Positions 9,203 to 19,221 of a stretch of 64,000 nt of DNA are shown piece after piece; the first letter of the stretch is position 1, and the number at the start of each line of letters is the position of its first letter. The translations under genes were made by a program, and so were the position numbers. The notes under the pieces are model-generated. The model was not told the DNA's origin, did not search any database, and was given only the letters and a program-made list of their open reading frames with translations. Source of the DNA: an uncultured Collinsella sp. (GTDB lineage: Bacteria > Actinomycetota > Coriobacteriia > Coriobacteriales > Coriobacteriaceae). The stretch is taken from positions 1 through 64,000 of the forward strand of contig CAAETU010000079.1 of the NCBI GenBank assembly GCA_900759045.1, read 5' to 3'.

Positions 9203-10306
9203 TTATTGCATTGCGTAGGGCGAAAGCATGGCACGTTGCGAGCAGCTCGCAAACCAAACCGACACGAGCGCAAACATAAATCCGTTGGCAAAACCGTTGG
9301 CAAACTGCATCGCGCCGCGCTTCCACCACAGCAGGCTGCGGTGCAGCACGCCGTCCGAGACCACCATGAACAGGCCCATGGCAAACGGAATAAAGCACAT
9401 CACGGCAAAGGCCGAGAACACGCCCGAGATGGCCGACAGCACCAAAAACGGCGCCACGATGCCCATCAGGTAAAAACCGGTACGGGCCTTGCCCTCCAGA
9501 CGCTCGGCCTCGACATGAGCGCGGCCGACCAGATCGCCACCCGAGGCACCGTTGGTGCCGGCGTGACCCATGCCGCCAATGCGGACCTCGTCGCCATCGT
9601 GCGTACCGGCAGGAAACTCAATCGTCTGCTCGGAGGTCACACGGACACGGCCGCTGCCGCCGCAATCGGGGCAGGGGTCGGCGACGACCTTACCGGAACC
9701 GCCGCACTCGGGGCAGACCGACTGAAACGTGCCGGCACCGAACAGGAAGGACAGGTCGACATCGATGTGGCCGCGACCACCGCAGCTCGGACAGGTATGT
9801 GCATGCTCGGACGAAACAGAACCCGAGCCGCCACAGTGGCCACAGGTATCGAAGCGCGTATAGCGGACGGTCTTGCGGGCACCGCCCTTGGCCTCCTTAG
9901 CGTCGAGCTTGATATCGACGACCACGTTGGCGCCGTTCTCGGGATTATAGGCAGCCTGCCCGCGACGCGGCTGGCCCCAGGCGCCACCAAAGGGAAAGCC
10001 GCCCTCAAAGGGATTGCCATAGCCTGCGCTGCCGGCGTAGCCGCCGCCATAGGGCGAAGCCGTAGGAGCGCCGGCGAAGGGGTTGCCCGAGCGCATGGCG
10101 TCGTAGCGCGCACGCTTCTGCTCGTCCGAAAGCACGGCGTAGGCCTCGGAAACCTCTTTAAACTTTTCCTCGGCATCAGGTTCTTTGTTGACGTCCGGAT
10201 GGAGCTTGCGGGCCTTTTGCTGGAAGGCCTTCTGTATATCACGCGAGGTGGCGTCCTTGGAGACACCCAAAATCTCGTAGTAATCTTTTTCGTTCATCGT
10301 CGCCAT
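9203..10306 (-). CDS. DnaJ-like protein with C-terminal membrane segments
   Basis: The 367-residue protein starts like DnaJ: J domain with HPD and DYYEILG, a Gly/Phe/Tyr-rich linker, then four zinc modules ([32 protein letters not shown]) and part of C-terminal domain I. Where domain II should follow, the chain turns hydrophobic: about three predicted membrane spans ([19 protein letters not shown], an Ala/Met/Phe-rich span, and [13 protein letters not shown]). ATG 10306 is chosen for GGAGG nine bases upstream. It lies 81 bases upstream of dnaJ. It is probably a membrane-anchored J-protein that recruits DnaK to the membrane; this is inference. Confidence 0.85.
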   Translation of the reverse strand: MATMNEKDYYEILGVSKDATSRDIQKAFQQKARKLHPDVNKEPDAEEKFKEVSEAYAVLSDEQKRARYDAMRSGNPFAGAPTASPYGGGYAGSAGYGNPFEGGFPFGGAWGQPRRGQAAYNPENGANVVVDIKLDAKEAKGGARKTVRYTRFDTCGHCGGSGSVSSEHAHTCPSCGGRGHIDVDLSFLFGAGTFQSVCPECGGSGKVVADPCPDCGGSGRVRVTSEQTIEFPAGTHDGDEVRIGGMGHAGTNGASGGDLVGRAHVEAERLEGKARTGFYLMGIVAPFLVLSAISGVFSAFAVMCFIPFAMGLFMVVSDGVLHRSLLWWKRGAMQFANGFANGFMFALVSVWFASCSQRAMLSPYAMQ

Positions 10307-10364
10307 GCGCGGCAACCTCCTGCTCACAGCAGCGTATATATTGCGGTAATTCTACCCGAGCGGC

Positions 10365-11597
10365 CTAAGCTAGACCCCAAAACAGCTCGAACAGCACATT
10401 TCCATCGAGCCAGCCCAAGTGGGTGGGCGCTAAACGGGCGTGGGCACGACCTGCGATAACGTCTTTCGAGGCGACGCACCCCGCATGCCCCTCGACATAA
10501 TCGGGCACCCAAGTGGCAAGACCCAACTCGAGCGCACGGTCACAGGCCGCCACCAGCTCGTCTGCAGCGATCACGCTTGCCGAGCGAACCAACAGATCGG
10601 GCCCAATGCCACGCGTCATGCGGCAGGCGAGCATCAAATCCTCGGCCGCAGCCTCGCGCTGCGACAGATACTCGGCATCAAACGTCGTCGCGGCGTCGTC
10701 GCGTTGCACCAAGCGCACGCGATACGCATCGCCGCGAGCAGGCACGTCGGGAAACAGCCCGGCCAAGCGATCGAAATCCTCGGCGTCGAGCATACCGGCG
10801 GCAGAGCGGCCCAAGCCCAGATAGCCCCGTCCTGTCCAATAGGCAATGTTGTGGGCACACTCATGTCCGTCGAGCGCGTAGCTTGCCACCTCATACGGGT
10901 GATAGCCGGCCGCACCCAGGCACTCACGCGCCGCGTCCATGCACGCAGCCTGAAAATCCTCGTCGGGCTCGAGCGACTCGTCGCGACACGCCATGTGGTA
11001 GAGCGGCGTGCCCTCCTCGAGCGTTAGCGGGTACACCGACACATGATGCGGCGCCGCCGCCAGCACGCCATCGAGCGTGCGTTGCCAGCTTACGGCGGTC
11101 TGCCCGGGAAGTCCGCACATCAGGTCGCAGGACACATCGAGCCCAGCGTCCTTAACCGTCGTGATGGCAGCGAGCGCCCGATCGGCATCGTGAATACGGC
11201 CAATCGCAGCAAGCTCGCCGTTGTCAAGGGTTTGAACTCCCAGAGAGACGCGTGTGACACCGACCTTGGCAAGCGCAGTGGCAAGCCCGGCGGTCAACGA
11301 CTCGGGATTGGCCTCGCAGGTAAACTCAACGGGCTTGCACCACATGCAAATACGCCGGGCAAGCTCCACCAGACGCTCTCCTGCCAGCGACGGCGTACCG
11401 CCGCCAACATAGACGGTGCGGACCTGCGCAAGCGCGCCTGCGTCGCCAAAGGCATCGAGGCGCGCATACAGTTGCTCAAAATAGACATCGAGCGCAGCAC
11501 TCAGGTCGCACGAAGCAAAACTGCGTGAGTCAAAGTCGCAGTATCGGCACTTTTGGGCGCAAAACGGCACGTGGACGTACAGCGCGGTAACGGCCAC
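10365..11597 (-). CDS. hemW: Radical-SAM heme chaperone HemW-like protein
   Basis: HemN-like radical-SAM protein. The family delivers heme to target proteins and lacks coproporphyrinogen dehydrogenase activity. The cluster motif C-A-Q-K-C-R-Y-C (Cys13, 17, 20) follows LYVHVPF, and the sequence then keeps YVGGGTPSL and the HemW C-terminal domain. The 410 residues and the location beside dnaJ and lepA are typical of hemW rather than hemN. The GTG start has GGAGG upstream and lies 2 bases after dusB. Confidence 0.9.
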   Translation of the reverse strand: MAVTALYVHVPFCAQKCRYCDFDSRSFASCDLSAALDVYFEQLYARLDAFGDAGALAQVRTVYVGGGTPSLAGERLVELARRICMWCKPVEFTCEANPESLTAGLATALAKVGVTRVSLGVQTLDNGELAAIGRIHDADRALAAITTVKDAGLDVSCDLMCGLPGQTAVSWQRTLDGVLAAAPHHVSVYPLTLEEGTPLYHMACRDESLEPDEDFQAACMDAARECLGAAGYHPYEVASYALDGHECAHNIAYWTGRGYLGLGRSAAGMLDAEDFDRLAGLFPDVPARGDAYRVRLVQRDDAATTFDAEYLSQREAAAEDLMLACRMTRGIGPDLLVRSASVIAADELVAACDRALELGLATWVPDYVEGHAGCVASKDVIAGRAHARLAPTHLGWLDGNVLFELFWGLA

Positions 11598-11599
11598 CG

Positions 11600-12643
11600 T
11601 TAGGCCTCCAGCGGATGAGCGGGCACCGACTCGCCGGCGGCAAGCGCGGCCTCGCAGGCCACCACATCGCGCTCGATATCATCGACCAATGCCATGAACT
11701 CCTCGTATGTGGAGCAGCGCACCACCTGCGCGCGCCAGGCGGCGGCATGGGGCATGCCCTTAAGATACCAGCTCGCGTACGTGCGGGCACGTGACATAAG
11801 CGGCAACAGCTCATGCGTGAGCGTCAGGTGCTCGCGCAGGGCATCCAGGCGCTCGACCGAGCTACGCACCGGTACTGGCGTGCCATCGAGTGCAAGGGCT
11901 CGAGCATCACCGAACACCCAGGGGTTGCCATAGATACCGCGCGCGATAAACACGGCACTGGCGCCCGAGTTGCGCAGGCGTTCCGCCGCATCCTCGGCGC
12001 AGAACACATCGCCCGAACCGATAACGGGAATCTCGACGGCGTCGGCCACCTCATCGACGACCGACCAATCGGCCTGGCCCGTATAGAGCTGCGTGGCACA
12101 GCGGCCGTGCACCGCCACCGCAGCTGCCCCTGCCCCCTCGAGCATCTGGGCAAACGTCGCGGCATTGCGGTCTTCGGCGTAAAAGCCCTTGCGAATCTTC
12201 ACGGTCACGGGAACATGCGCCGCGCCCACCGCTGCCTCGACAATCTGCTCGGCCAGGTCGGGCGTACGCATAAGCGCCGAGCCCTCGCCCTTGGTAACGA
12301 CCTTGCGAGCCGGACAGGCCATGTTGATATCAATCAATGACAGGCGATCGCCCACGCGTTCCTCGACGGCAGCGACGGCACCCGCAAACTGATCGGGCTT
12401 GGAACCAAAGAGCTGCACGCAGATCTGCTGCTCCTCGTCGGCCGGCAACACCAGGCGCCACGTCTTGTTGCTGGCATAGGCAAGGCCCGCAACGCTCACC
12501 ATCTCGCTGTAGGCAAGGTTGGCACCGCGGCGGCGACACATGATGCGATAGGCGGGGTCGGTTACGCCCGCCATGGGAGCCATAAGGAACGGCTGCTCGG
12601 CATAGGCGCCCAGCAGCCGCTTGCTGTATTCAGAAAGCGCCAT
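11600..12643 (-). CDS. dusB: tRNA-dihydrouridine synthase, DusB type
   Basis: FMN-dependent reductase that makes dihydrouridine in tRNA D-loops. The N-terminal TIM barrel starts with PFLMAPMAGVTDPAYR; the catalytic cysteine lies in NMACPARKV (near residue 109), followed by the FMN-binding stretches V-K-I-R-K-G and G-S-G-D-V. The 347-residue length fits. The ATG has a weak ribosome site and lies 4 bases past lepA, suggesting coupling. Subgroup assignment (DusB) is by overall pattern. Confidence 0.93.
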   Translation of the reverse strand: MALSEYSKRLLGAYAEQPFLMAPMAGVTDPAYRIMCRRRGANLAYSEMVSVAGLAYASNKTWRLVLPADEEQQICVQLFGSKPDQFAGAVAAVEERVGDRLSLIDINMACPARKVVTKGEGSALMRTPDLAEQIVEAAVGAAHVPVTVKIRKGFYAEDRNAATFAQMLEGAGAAAVAVHGRCATQLYTGQADWSVVDEVADAVEIPVIGSGDVFCAEDAAERLRNSGASAVFIARGIYGNPWVFGDARALALDGTPVPVRSSVERLDALREHLTLTHELLPLMSRARTYASWYLKGMPHAAAWRAQVVRCSTYEEFMALVDDIERDVVACEAALAAGESVPAHPLEA

Positions 12644-12647
12644 GGAC

Positions 12648-14459
12648 CTACTCGTCCACCTTGAGAATCGCCATAAAGGCCTCCTGCGGGACCTCGACCG
12701 AGCCGATGGCCTTCATGCGCTTCTTGCCCTCTTTCTGCTTCTCGAGCAGCTTGCGCTTTCGCGAGATATCGCCGCCGTAACACTTGGCCAGCACATCCTT
12801 ACGGCGCGCCTTAACGGTGGAGCGGGCGATGATCTTGTTGCCAATGGCGCCCTGGATAGGCACCTCGAACAGCTGCCGCGGGATGATCTCCTTGAGCTTG
12901 TCGCACAGGCCGCGGGCCAGGCCATAAGCCTTATCCTTGTGTACGATAAACGACAGAGCGTCCACCTCGTCGCCCGAAAGCAGGATGTCGAGCTTGACGA
13001 GCTCGGAGGGGCGATATTCGTTGAACTCATAGTCGAGCGAGGCGTAACCCTTGGTGCGGCTCTTGAGCTGATCGAAGAAGTCCAAGATGAGCTCGGCGAG
13101 CGGCATATCAAAACGCATCTCGACCGATTTGCTCGTCAGGTGGATCATATCGGTCGTGACGCCACGGTGCTCGATAGCGAGCTGCATGACGGCACCCGTA
13201 TACTCGGGCGGGCAGATGATCTTTGCCTTGAGGTAGGGCTCTTCGATACGTTCGATGCGCGTGGCCTCGGGCAGATCCTGCGGGCTGCGGACATCGATCA
13301 TCTCACCATCGGTCTTGTACACGTGGTAGTCGACCGAGGGGCTCGTGGCGATCAGGTCCAGATTGAACTCGCGCTCCAGGCGCTCCTTGACGACCTCCAT
13401 GTGCAGCAGGCCCAGGAAGCCCACGCGAAAGCCAAAGCCCAGCGCCACCGACGTCTCAGGCTCCCACACCAACGACGGATCGTTGACGTGCAGCTTATCG
13501 AGCGCGTCGCGCAGGTTCTCGTAGTCCTTGTTGTCGATGGGGAACAGACCCGTGTAGACCATGGGCTTGGCCTCGCGGTAGCCCGGTAGCGGCTCGGGGC
13601 AGGGGTTCGAAGCCCACGTAAGGGTATCGCCCACGCGCACAGCCTCGGGGTCCTTCAGACCCGTGACCACATAGCCAACCTCGCCAACAGTCAGAGCATC
13701 GACCGGCGTCTCGGCAGGACGCTTGACGCCCACGCCATCGACCAAGAAGTCGCCCTTGGCCTGCATCATGCGCAGGGTATCGCCCTTTTTGATGGAACCG
13801 TCAAAGATACGCACCGTGGCGACGACGCCACGGTACTCATCGAAGTACGAATCCAGAATAAGTGCCTTGAGAGGGCCATTTGCATCGCCCTTGGGAGGCG
13901 AGATCAAAAAGACGATGGACTCCAGCAGATCGTGGATGCCCTCGCCGGTCTTGCCCGACACGCACACGGCATCATCTGCGGGAATGGCCAGATCATCTTC
14001 GATCTCGGTCTTAACCTCGTCGGGGTGCGCCGAGGGAAGGTCGATCTTGTTGATGGCCGGAACAATGTCCAAATTAGCGTTCATGGCGAGCGTCGCATTG
14101 GAAACGGTCTGCGCCTCGACGCCCTGCGTGGCGTCCACGACGAGCACCGCACCCTCGCAAGCGGCAAGCGAACGCGAGACCTCGTAGGTGAAGTCCACGT
14201 GGCCCGGCGTATCGATCAGGTTGAACTGATACGTCTCGCCGTCGTCGGCGTCATAGGACACGCGGACGGCATTGGACTTGATCGTGATGCCGCGCTCGCG
14301 CTCGATGTCCATCGTGTCAAGCAGCTGCGACTCCATGTCGCGCTCATCGACAGTATGGGTGAGCTCGAGGATGCGGTCACTGATCGTGGACTTGCCATGG
14401 TCGATATGCGCAACGATCGAGAAGTTGCGGATGTGGGAAATGTCAATTGAAGTATTCAT
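12648..14459 (-). CDS. lepA: Elongation factor 4 (LepA)
   Basis: Ribosome-bound translational GTPase, structurally like EF-G, implicated in back-translocation or initiation and ribosome assembly. G1 AHIDHGKST is near the N-terminus, followed by the RGITIK switch, DTPGHVDF and NKIDLP. The LepA-specific C-terminal domain ([23 protein letters not shown]) is present. The ATG at 14459 gives 603 residues, the family norm; a longer in-frame extension would reach into the upstream terminator hairpin. The ribosome site is weak (GGGTAAGAT). It heads the downstream lepA-dusB-hemW run. Confidence 0.96.
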   Translation of the reverse strand: MNTSIDISHIRNFSIVAHIDHGKSTISDRILELTHTVDERDMESQLLDTMDIERERGITIKSNAVRVSYDADDGETYQFNLIDTPGHVDFTYEVSRSLAACEGAVLVVDATQGVEAQTVSNATLAMNANLDIVPAINKIDLPSAHPDEVKTEIEDDLAIPADDAVCVSGKTGEGIHDLLESIVFLISPPKGDANGPLKALILDSYFDEYRGVVATVRIFDGSIKKGDTLRMMQAKGDFLVDGVGVKRPAETPVDALTVGEVGYVVTGLKDPEAVRVGDTLTWASNPCPEPLPGYREAKPMVYTGLFPIDNKDYENLRDALDKLHVNDPSLVWEPETSVALGFGFRVGFLGLLHMEVVKERLEREFNLDLIATSPSVDYHVYKTDGEMIDVRSPQDLPEATRIERIEEPYLKAKIICPPEYTGAVMQLAIEHRGVTTDMIHLTSKSVEMRFDMPLAELILDFFDQLKSRTKGYASLDYEFNEYRPSELVKLDILLSGDEVDALSFIVHKDKAYGLARGLCDKLKEIIPRQLFEVPIQGAIGNKIIARSTVKARRKDVLAKCYGGDISRKRKLLEKQKEGKKRMKAIGSVEVPQEAFMAILKVDE

Positions 14460-14484
14460 GCGGACTATCTTACCCGAGCGGTAC

Positions 14485-14521
14485 AAAAAATGGAGCCTGT
14501 TCCATAAAACAGGCTCCATTT
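14485..14521 (-). terminator. Terminator of rpsT (near-perfect hairpin)
   Basis: A 12-14 bp stem built on TGGAGCCTGTT and its complement, with a short loop, lies between the rpsT stop and the lepA start. On the minus strand it ends in T6. It ends about 25 bases before the lepA start, so lepA probably depends on read-through or on a promoter overlapping this gap. Confidence 0.85.
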
Positions 14522-14555
14522 ATGCGCGTAATCTGTGTGGTGTGAAATTTACAAC

Positions 14556-14822
14556 TTAGGCGTTGATGCTGTTCACGAGCTTGGCAAGACCGGACTTGCG
14601 GTTGGAAGCCTGGTTCTTGTGGATAACATGCTTGGCGGCAGCCATGTCGAGACGCTTGGTGACGGTCTTGAGGGCAGCCTGGGCCTTCTCGGCGTCGCCC
14701 TCGGCGACGGCGGACTGGACGTGCTTGGTCAGCGTCTTGAGCTCGGACTTGACAGCCTTGTTACGCATGCGAGCTGCCTCATTGGTGCGGATACGCTTCT
14801 TCTGAGACTTGATGTTTGCCAC
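14556..14822 (-). CDS. rpsT: 30S ribosomal protein S20
   Basis: Small basic helical protein that binds 16S rRNA helices h9 and h44. With the GTG start at 14822 it is 88 residues and begins [20 protein letters not shown], the usual S20 opening; AAGGA sits nine bases upstream. The C-terminal pattern [21 protein letters not shown] is typical. The gene is a probable single-gene unit with its own promoter upstream and a strong terminator downstream. Confidence 0.96.
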   Translation of the reverse strand: MANIKSQKKRIRTNEAARMRNKAVKSELKTLTKHVQSAVAEGDAEKAQAALKTVTKRLDMAAAKHVIHKNQASNRKSGLAKLVNSINA

Positions 14823-14897
14823 TTCTGGAGTTCCTTTCGAGTTCCTTGCAAAAAATGTATGACACCTCTGAGACACGGTGAGGTCATGCAAGCGCCT

Positions 14898-14906
14898 ACT
14901 ATAGCA
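14898..14906 (-). promoter_or_regulatory. Predicted promoter -10 of rpsT
   Basis: On the minus strand TGCTATAGT (an extended -10) lies about 75 bases upstream of the rpsT start. No convincing -35 is seen at normal spacing. The same GCTATAGT core recurs upstream of rpmB and glyQ. Confidence 0.5.
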
Positions 14907-14955
14907 CGCTCCCCCTCAAAGGGATAGAACGAATTTGTCAAATAGGCAGGTATCA

Positions 14956-15918
14956 TCACGATTTTCTCAAGATGTTCGTAATCCAGAGCAAAAGCGCGGT
15001 CTCCGAATCGGCAGAACCCTTCAGTGCGAGCTCCACATCGACCGCGCCCTCGAGCGCAGCGACAAGCTCCGCCATCGAAAAGCGGCGTGCCCAGGTCAGG
15101 TGATTTTTGACCTGCCAGGCCTGAAGCTTGAGTGTCGCGGCGAGCTCACGCCCCTGCCCACGAGAGTCGAGCGCCTTGGCGACGATCAACTCGCGGATGC
15201 GACCGCATAGCAGCGTGTAGGTCCACACATAGCTCTTGGCGGGCAGCAGCCCAAAGAGCTCAAGCGAGCGGCGCATATCGCGGGCCGAGACGGCATTGAG
15301 GAAGTCCCAGGGCTGAACTTCGGCCGTGCGCACGATCCAGCGCTCCACATCGGCAAGCTCAATTTGCGGCGCCTCGACCATCTGGGCAAGCTTGGCCAAG
15401 TCGTTATCGAGCATGCGGGTGTTCTCGCCCGAGCGCGAGACGAGCTCCTCGGCAGCAGCCGTCGAGATGGACTTACCGCGCTGCGTCGCCATCTGCTGAA
15501 CGCGGCGCGGCAGTTCCCAGCGCTTGGTACCCGAACAATCGACGATAGCCTTCTTGTCGATCTTGGCGATTGCCTTATACAGGCGCGTATTCTTGGCAAG
15601 TGAGTCGGCAATAATGAGACAGACCGTCGTGGGGCTGGGACTTGCGAGGTACTCGACAAGCGGTTCCGAGACCGCCTTGGCAAGCTTGGAGCAGCCGTCG
15701 AGGATCACCAGGCGAAACTCGCTGCCCATGGGAAAGGTATTGAGCGAGCCGATGATCGACTCGATATCGGGATCTTTCGTCATGTCGCGTCCATCGAGGT
15801 TGAACTCAACCATACCCGACTTTTCCAAGCGAGCTTTCATACGCGAGACGGCGTGGTCGCGCTTGACCCCATCGGTACCGACGATCAGATATGCCGGCAG
15901 CAGACCGGTTTCGGACAT
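14956..15918 (-). CDS. holA: DNA polymerase III delta subunit
   Basis: Clamp-loader subunit that opens the beta sliding clamp. The 320-residue product has the HolA pattern: N-terminal ATPase-like domain without a true Walker A (PAYLIVGTDGVKRDHAVSRM), a central lid, and C-terminal collar helices (AWQVKNHLTWARRF). The ATG at 15918 is preceded by GAGGGGAG and yields MSETGLLPAYLIVG. Its place just downstream of comEC and upstream of rpsT is the standard Gram-positive arrangement comEA-comEC-holA-rpsT. Confidence 0.93.
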   Translation of the reverse strand: MSETGLLPAYLIVGTDGVKRDHAVSRMKARLEKSGMVEFNLDGRDMTKDPDIESIIGSLNTFPMGSEFRLVILDGCSKLAKAVSEPLVEYLASPSPTTVCLIIADSLAKNTRLYKAIAKIDKKAIVDCSGTKRWELPRRVQQMATQRGKSISTAAAEELVSRSGENTRMLDNDLAKLAQMVEAPQIELADVERWIVRTAEVQPWDFLNAVSARDMRRSLELFGLLPAKSYVWTYTLLCGRIRELIVAKALDSRGQGRELAATLKLQAWQVKNHLTWARRFSMAELVAALEGAVDVELALKGSADSETALLLWITNILRKS

Positions 15919-15996
15919 TGCGCTCCCCTCTCGCACACACTCGAATTCGTACCGTGCCATTTTAGCCCAGGGGTCCACCGCGCGCCAACGATGTCA

Positions 15997-18300
15997 TCAC
16001 GGTCGCTGGCATCGCATGGCAAAGCCCTTCGCAGTCGGCGTGACGGTAATGTCGCCGTGTTCGATGGTGCATGCGAACGCACCACCCGCTTCCTTAACTG
16101 CATCGATGCAGGCATCCGACGGATGGCCGTAACGATTCCCCTCGCCGGCGCTCGCGATAGAGAACTCGGGCTTAAGCGTGCCCAGCAGGTCTGTGTCGAC
16201 GGAAACTTTTGAGCCATGATGCCCCAGCTTGAGCACATCGATATCTCCCACCTCCTGTACAAACTCGCGCTCCTGATCGAGCTCGGCGTCACCAGTAAGG
16301 AGCACACGCAGGCTCTTGCCTTCCTGAGCGTAGGAGAGCAGCAAAACAAGAGAGTCCTCATTGCCCTCGCCATCCACCGTGTCAAACGGCCACATCACAC
16401 GAGCCCGAAATGCGCCGATATCGACAGTGTCTCCGCGAGCCACCTGCCGATACGTTACACCCGGGCGATTCAGAACCTCAGTAGGCGCGCCGTCAAGTGC
16501 ATCGGCCGCGACCGCAATGGTTCCAACCGAAAAACGATCGAGTACGTCGGGAAGACCGCCCCAATGGTCTTCATCCCAATGCGTCACGAAGACGGCGTCG
16601 ATATGGCGGACGTTATTGCGAACCAACGCCGACACCACGCGGTCATCGAGCCCACAGTCGACGAGTGCCACGGCGCCACCCTGACGAACCAGAATCGCAT
16701 CGGCCTGGCCAACATCGAGGACCGTTACCGAAGGCGACGCACATCGATCCCAATAGACATACGGAACACCCGCTGCGAGCATTAAACACAGCAGCCCCGC
16801 TGCCATGCTCCGTGCGCGGGGGCGTGGCCACCAGACCAAGAGGGCCACCAGCGCGAACGGCACCACATATACCAAGGGCGTATCGGGCGGCACGCTTACG
16901 GATGCGCCCGGAACGGCAGCAAAGAGCTGTTCAAAGAACAGCGCACAGCGGGCGACAATCATGGGCACCACGAGCGCCCCGTGACGCAGCAGCGGCACAA
17001 GCGAGCAGGGCACCAGCACAACCGATACAGCGAGCAGCACGCTTATCACCGGACCGATCACGGCATTTGCAAGTGGGGCAATGAGCGAAAACGTCTCAAA
17101 TGCGGGAATCGTAACGGGAAGTGTCGCCAGCTGCGAGCACAGCGTGACAGACAAAACGCTGGCGACACCCGATGGCATGCCCAGCTCGCCCAAGGCGTAG
17201 GTGGCGTAGGGGCAAAAACAAAGGATGGCAAAGACACTGGCGCACGAAAGCTGAAAACCCATTTCGAACAATACCGTCGGACGCAGCAACACAAAGATTG
17301 CCATGGTGACGAACAGAGCCGAGAGGCCATGCCGACGACGCCCGGCGCCGTTGGCGACAAGCGACGCCGCCACCATGCAGCACGCGCGCACGGCCGAGGG
17401 CGAAGCGCCCGTAAAAACGGCATAGGCAGCGAGGGCCAGCACCAACAGCCCCCGCTGCAGCCCACGAGAGAGGCGTGTCTTTTGCAGGGCGCTCTCAATC
17501 ACAAACCCCACGATGGCAAGATGACTACCCGAGACAGCGATAAGATGTGCGGTGCCCGTTACCGAAAACCAATCGCCCGCCGGCTGGGCACGCAGCTCGG
17601 CCGAGCGTCCGCAGACAACGCCGGCAATGAGCGAGCGCGCTGGATCGGTCGCGGGCGCGATAACGGCAAGGAGCTCGTTTCGAAGCCAAGACAACGGGCC
17701 TGGAGGGCCCTCGTCGATCGATACCAACCGGACGACTTTAACCTTTCGAAGCTCGCCCCGAAGCACGCGTGAGCGCCCATACGCATCATTCTCAAAGCGC
17801 GAAATTCGACCGATAGCACGTACATGCGAACCGACGCCGAGCTCACGATCGCACGACAGCCATACCTGACCCAAATGCTTTTCGCCCGCAAACGCATCGC
17901 AGGTATAGGAGTACACACCGTCATTGATGGACGGATCGCCGTGCACAACAAACTCAAGACTGCTCGCAGCCCGATTATCCAGTGCCCTCGATGCGTGTAG
18001 CGCTCCTATCGCCCAAGCCGCGGACACGACCGCTCCCGCAACGAGGCCAAGGGCCGCGGCATACAGCCATCGCTTCCACCGCACAAGACGCATACAGGAC
18101 CGTGCCAATACGATGCACGTCGCAGCCGCGAAGGGAATGGCCATAAGCAATGTGACGGGCGCCGCCCGCTCTCCCAGCAGCGCATCGGCCGCCATGTTAA
18201 GCACTAACCCACAGCTCGCACACAAGCCGGCACAAAGGGCTATCGCCCACGGCATCAATGGGCGCGGTGGCATCACATGCTCGCGCTCGGTCGCACTCAT
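15997..18300 (-). CDS. comEC: DNA-uptake channel protein ComEC/Rec2
   Basis: Polytopic membrane protein that forms the channel for single-stranded DNA import during natural transformation. The roughly 767-residue product has N-terminal membrane spans, an OB-like soluble loop (near 90-190), the Competence domain with many membrane helices (near 220-500), and a C-terminal metallo-beta-lactamase-like domain with HWDEDHWGG near residue 572 and a second GHHGS motif. The ATG at 18300 overlaps the comEA stop (ATGA), so translation is coupled. It is full length with no disruption. Confidence 0.92.
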   Translation of the reverse strand: MSATEREHVMPPRPLMPWAIALCAGLCASCGLVLNMAADALLGERAAPVTLLMAIPFAAATCIVLARSCMRLVRWKRWLYAAALGLVAGAVVSAAWAIGALHASRALDNRAASSLEFVVHGDPSINDGVYSYTCDAFAGEKHLGQVWLSCDRELGVGSHVRAIGRISRFENDAYGRSRVLRGELRKVKVVRLVSIDEGPPGPLSWLRNELLAVIAPATDPARSLIAGVVCGRSAELRAQPAGDWFSVTGTAHLIAVSGSHLAIVGFVIESALQKTRLSRGLQRGLLVLALAAYAVFTGASPSAVRACCMVAASLVANGAGRRRHGLSALFVTMAIFVLLRPTVLFEMGFQLSCASVFAILCFCPYATYALGELGMPSGVASVLSVTLCSQLATLPVTIPAFETFSLIAPLANAVIGPVISVLLAVSVVLVPCSLVPLLRHGALVVPMIVARCALFFEQLFAAVPGASVSVPPDTPLVYVVPFALVALLVWWPRPRARSMAAGLLCLMLAAGVPYVYWDRCASPSVTVLDVGQADAILVRQGGAVALVDCGLDDRVVSALVRNNVRHIDAVFVTHWDEDHWGGLPDVLDRFSVGTIAVAADALDGAPTEVLNRPGVTYRQVARGDTVDIGAFRARVMWPFDTVDGEGNEDSLVLLLSYAQEGKSLRVLLTGDAELDQEREFVQEVGDIDVLKLGHHGSKVSVDTDLLGTLKPEFSIASAGEGNRYGHPSDACIDAVKEAGGAFACTIEHGDITVTPTAKGFAMRCQRP

Positions 18301-19007
18301 ACGCAGATGCAATCTTTAATTTTGGCGAGTTTCTTCTCACCGATCCCCGATACGCGCATAAGGTCATCGACCGAGGCAAAGGCCCCGTTTTGCGTCCGTT
18401 CGTCGATAATTGACTGGGCCATAGAAGGCCCGATGCCCGAAAGCGTCTGCAGCTCCGCCGCACTTGCCGTATTGATATTCACAAGTCCCGACGAAGACCC
18501 TGTACCAGGGGTCGTGGAAGCACTGCTTTCGGCGGCGCCGACGGCCGCAGCCGTTTGTTGCTCCCCTACCGTCGGCACATAGATCTTTTGACCATCGGTG
18601 ATCTTGGACGCACGGTTAAGAACCGTCACATCCGCCTCGGCCGTAAGCCCTCCGGCGGCATCAATCGCCTGGGACACCCGTGCTCCATCTTTAAGCCGGT
18701 ACACGCCAGGCTTCACAACGGCGCCATCAACATCGACGTACACCTCGGCAGCAGAGGAGCTCTTGGCAGACGGCTCATCGGCATCGTCAGGAGAGGCATC
18801 CCCGGCCCCGCGCACATCCGAGGCGCTCGCCTCATCACTACGCTCAAACGATACGTCGCTGGAGTGACCACCAAAACCTGCCATCGCCAAGCCGCTCGCG
18901 GCGGCAATGACAACCAGGATCGCCACGACCATCGCCTTATGGCCGAGCAGCTTTTCTGCCCAGCGGTCCATCCGTTTAACCCGTTCGTGTTGCTCGCGCT
19001 GCGCCAT
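18297..19007 (-). CDS. comEA: Competence protein ComEA (helix-hairpin-helix DNA receptor)
   Basis: Surface DNA receptor for transformation. The 236-residue product has a membrane anchor (residues 25-45), an acidic Ser/Asp linker, an SLBB domain (VYVDVDGAVVKPGVYRL near 95-150), and C-terminal twin helix-hairpin-helix motifs (LQTLSGIGPSMAQSI and LMRVSGIGEKKLAKI). The ATG at 19007 has GGAGG eight bases upstream. It is first in the comEA-comEC-holA run. Confidence 0.94.
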   Translation of the reverse strand: MAQREQHERVKRMDRWAEKLLGHKAMVVAILVVIAAASGLAMAGFGGHSSDVSFERSDEASASDVRGAGDASPDDADEPSAKSSSAAEVYVDVDGAVVKPGVYRLKDGARVSQAIDAAGGLTAEADVTVLNRASKITDGQKIYVPTVGEQQTAAAVGAAESSASTTPGTGSSSGLVNINTASAAELQTLSGIGPSMAQSIIDERTQNGAFASVDDLMRVSGIGEKKLAKIKDCICV

Positions 19008-19177
19008 AGCAAACACCTCCCAACACCATCGTGTCAGGAAACGAACGCCGCAGCCTCCGCACGCCCACACCGGTTTTCGCGGTCAAACCAAAAGCTGACC
19101 AAAACCTTGCGGAAAAGTGTCCATTTATTCAGGCACACGTCGACAAATGAACCGTTTATCGCCTAATGCCCAGATAG

Positions 19178-19211
19178 AAAAAGACCGACGATGCAAAATC
19201 ACCGCCGGTCT
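19178..19211 (-). terminator. Terminator of thiI
   Basis: AGACCGACG (19182-19190) pairs with CGCCGGTCT (19203-19211) with one G-U. The minus-strand read ends in T5. It lies 10 bases past the thiI stop. Confidence 0.8.
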
Positions 19212-19221
19212 ATACACAACA

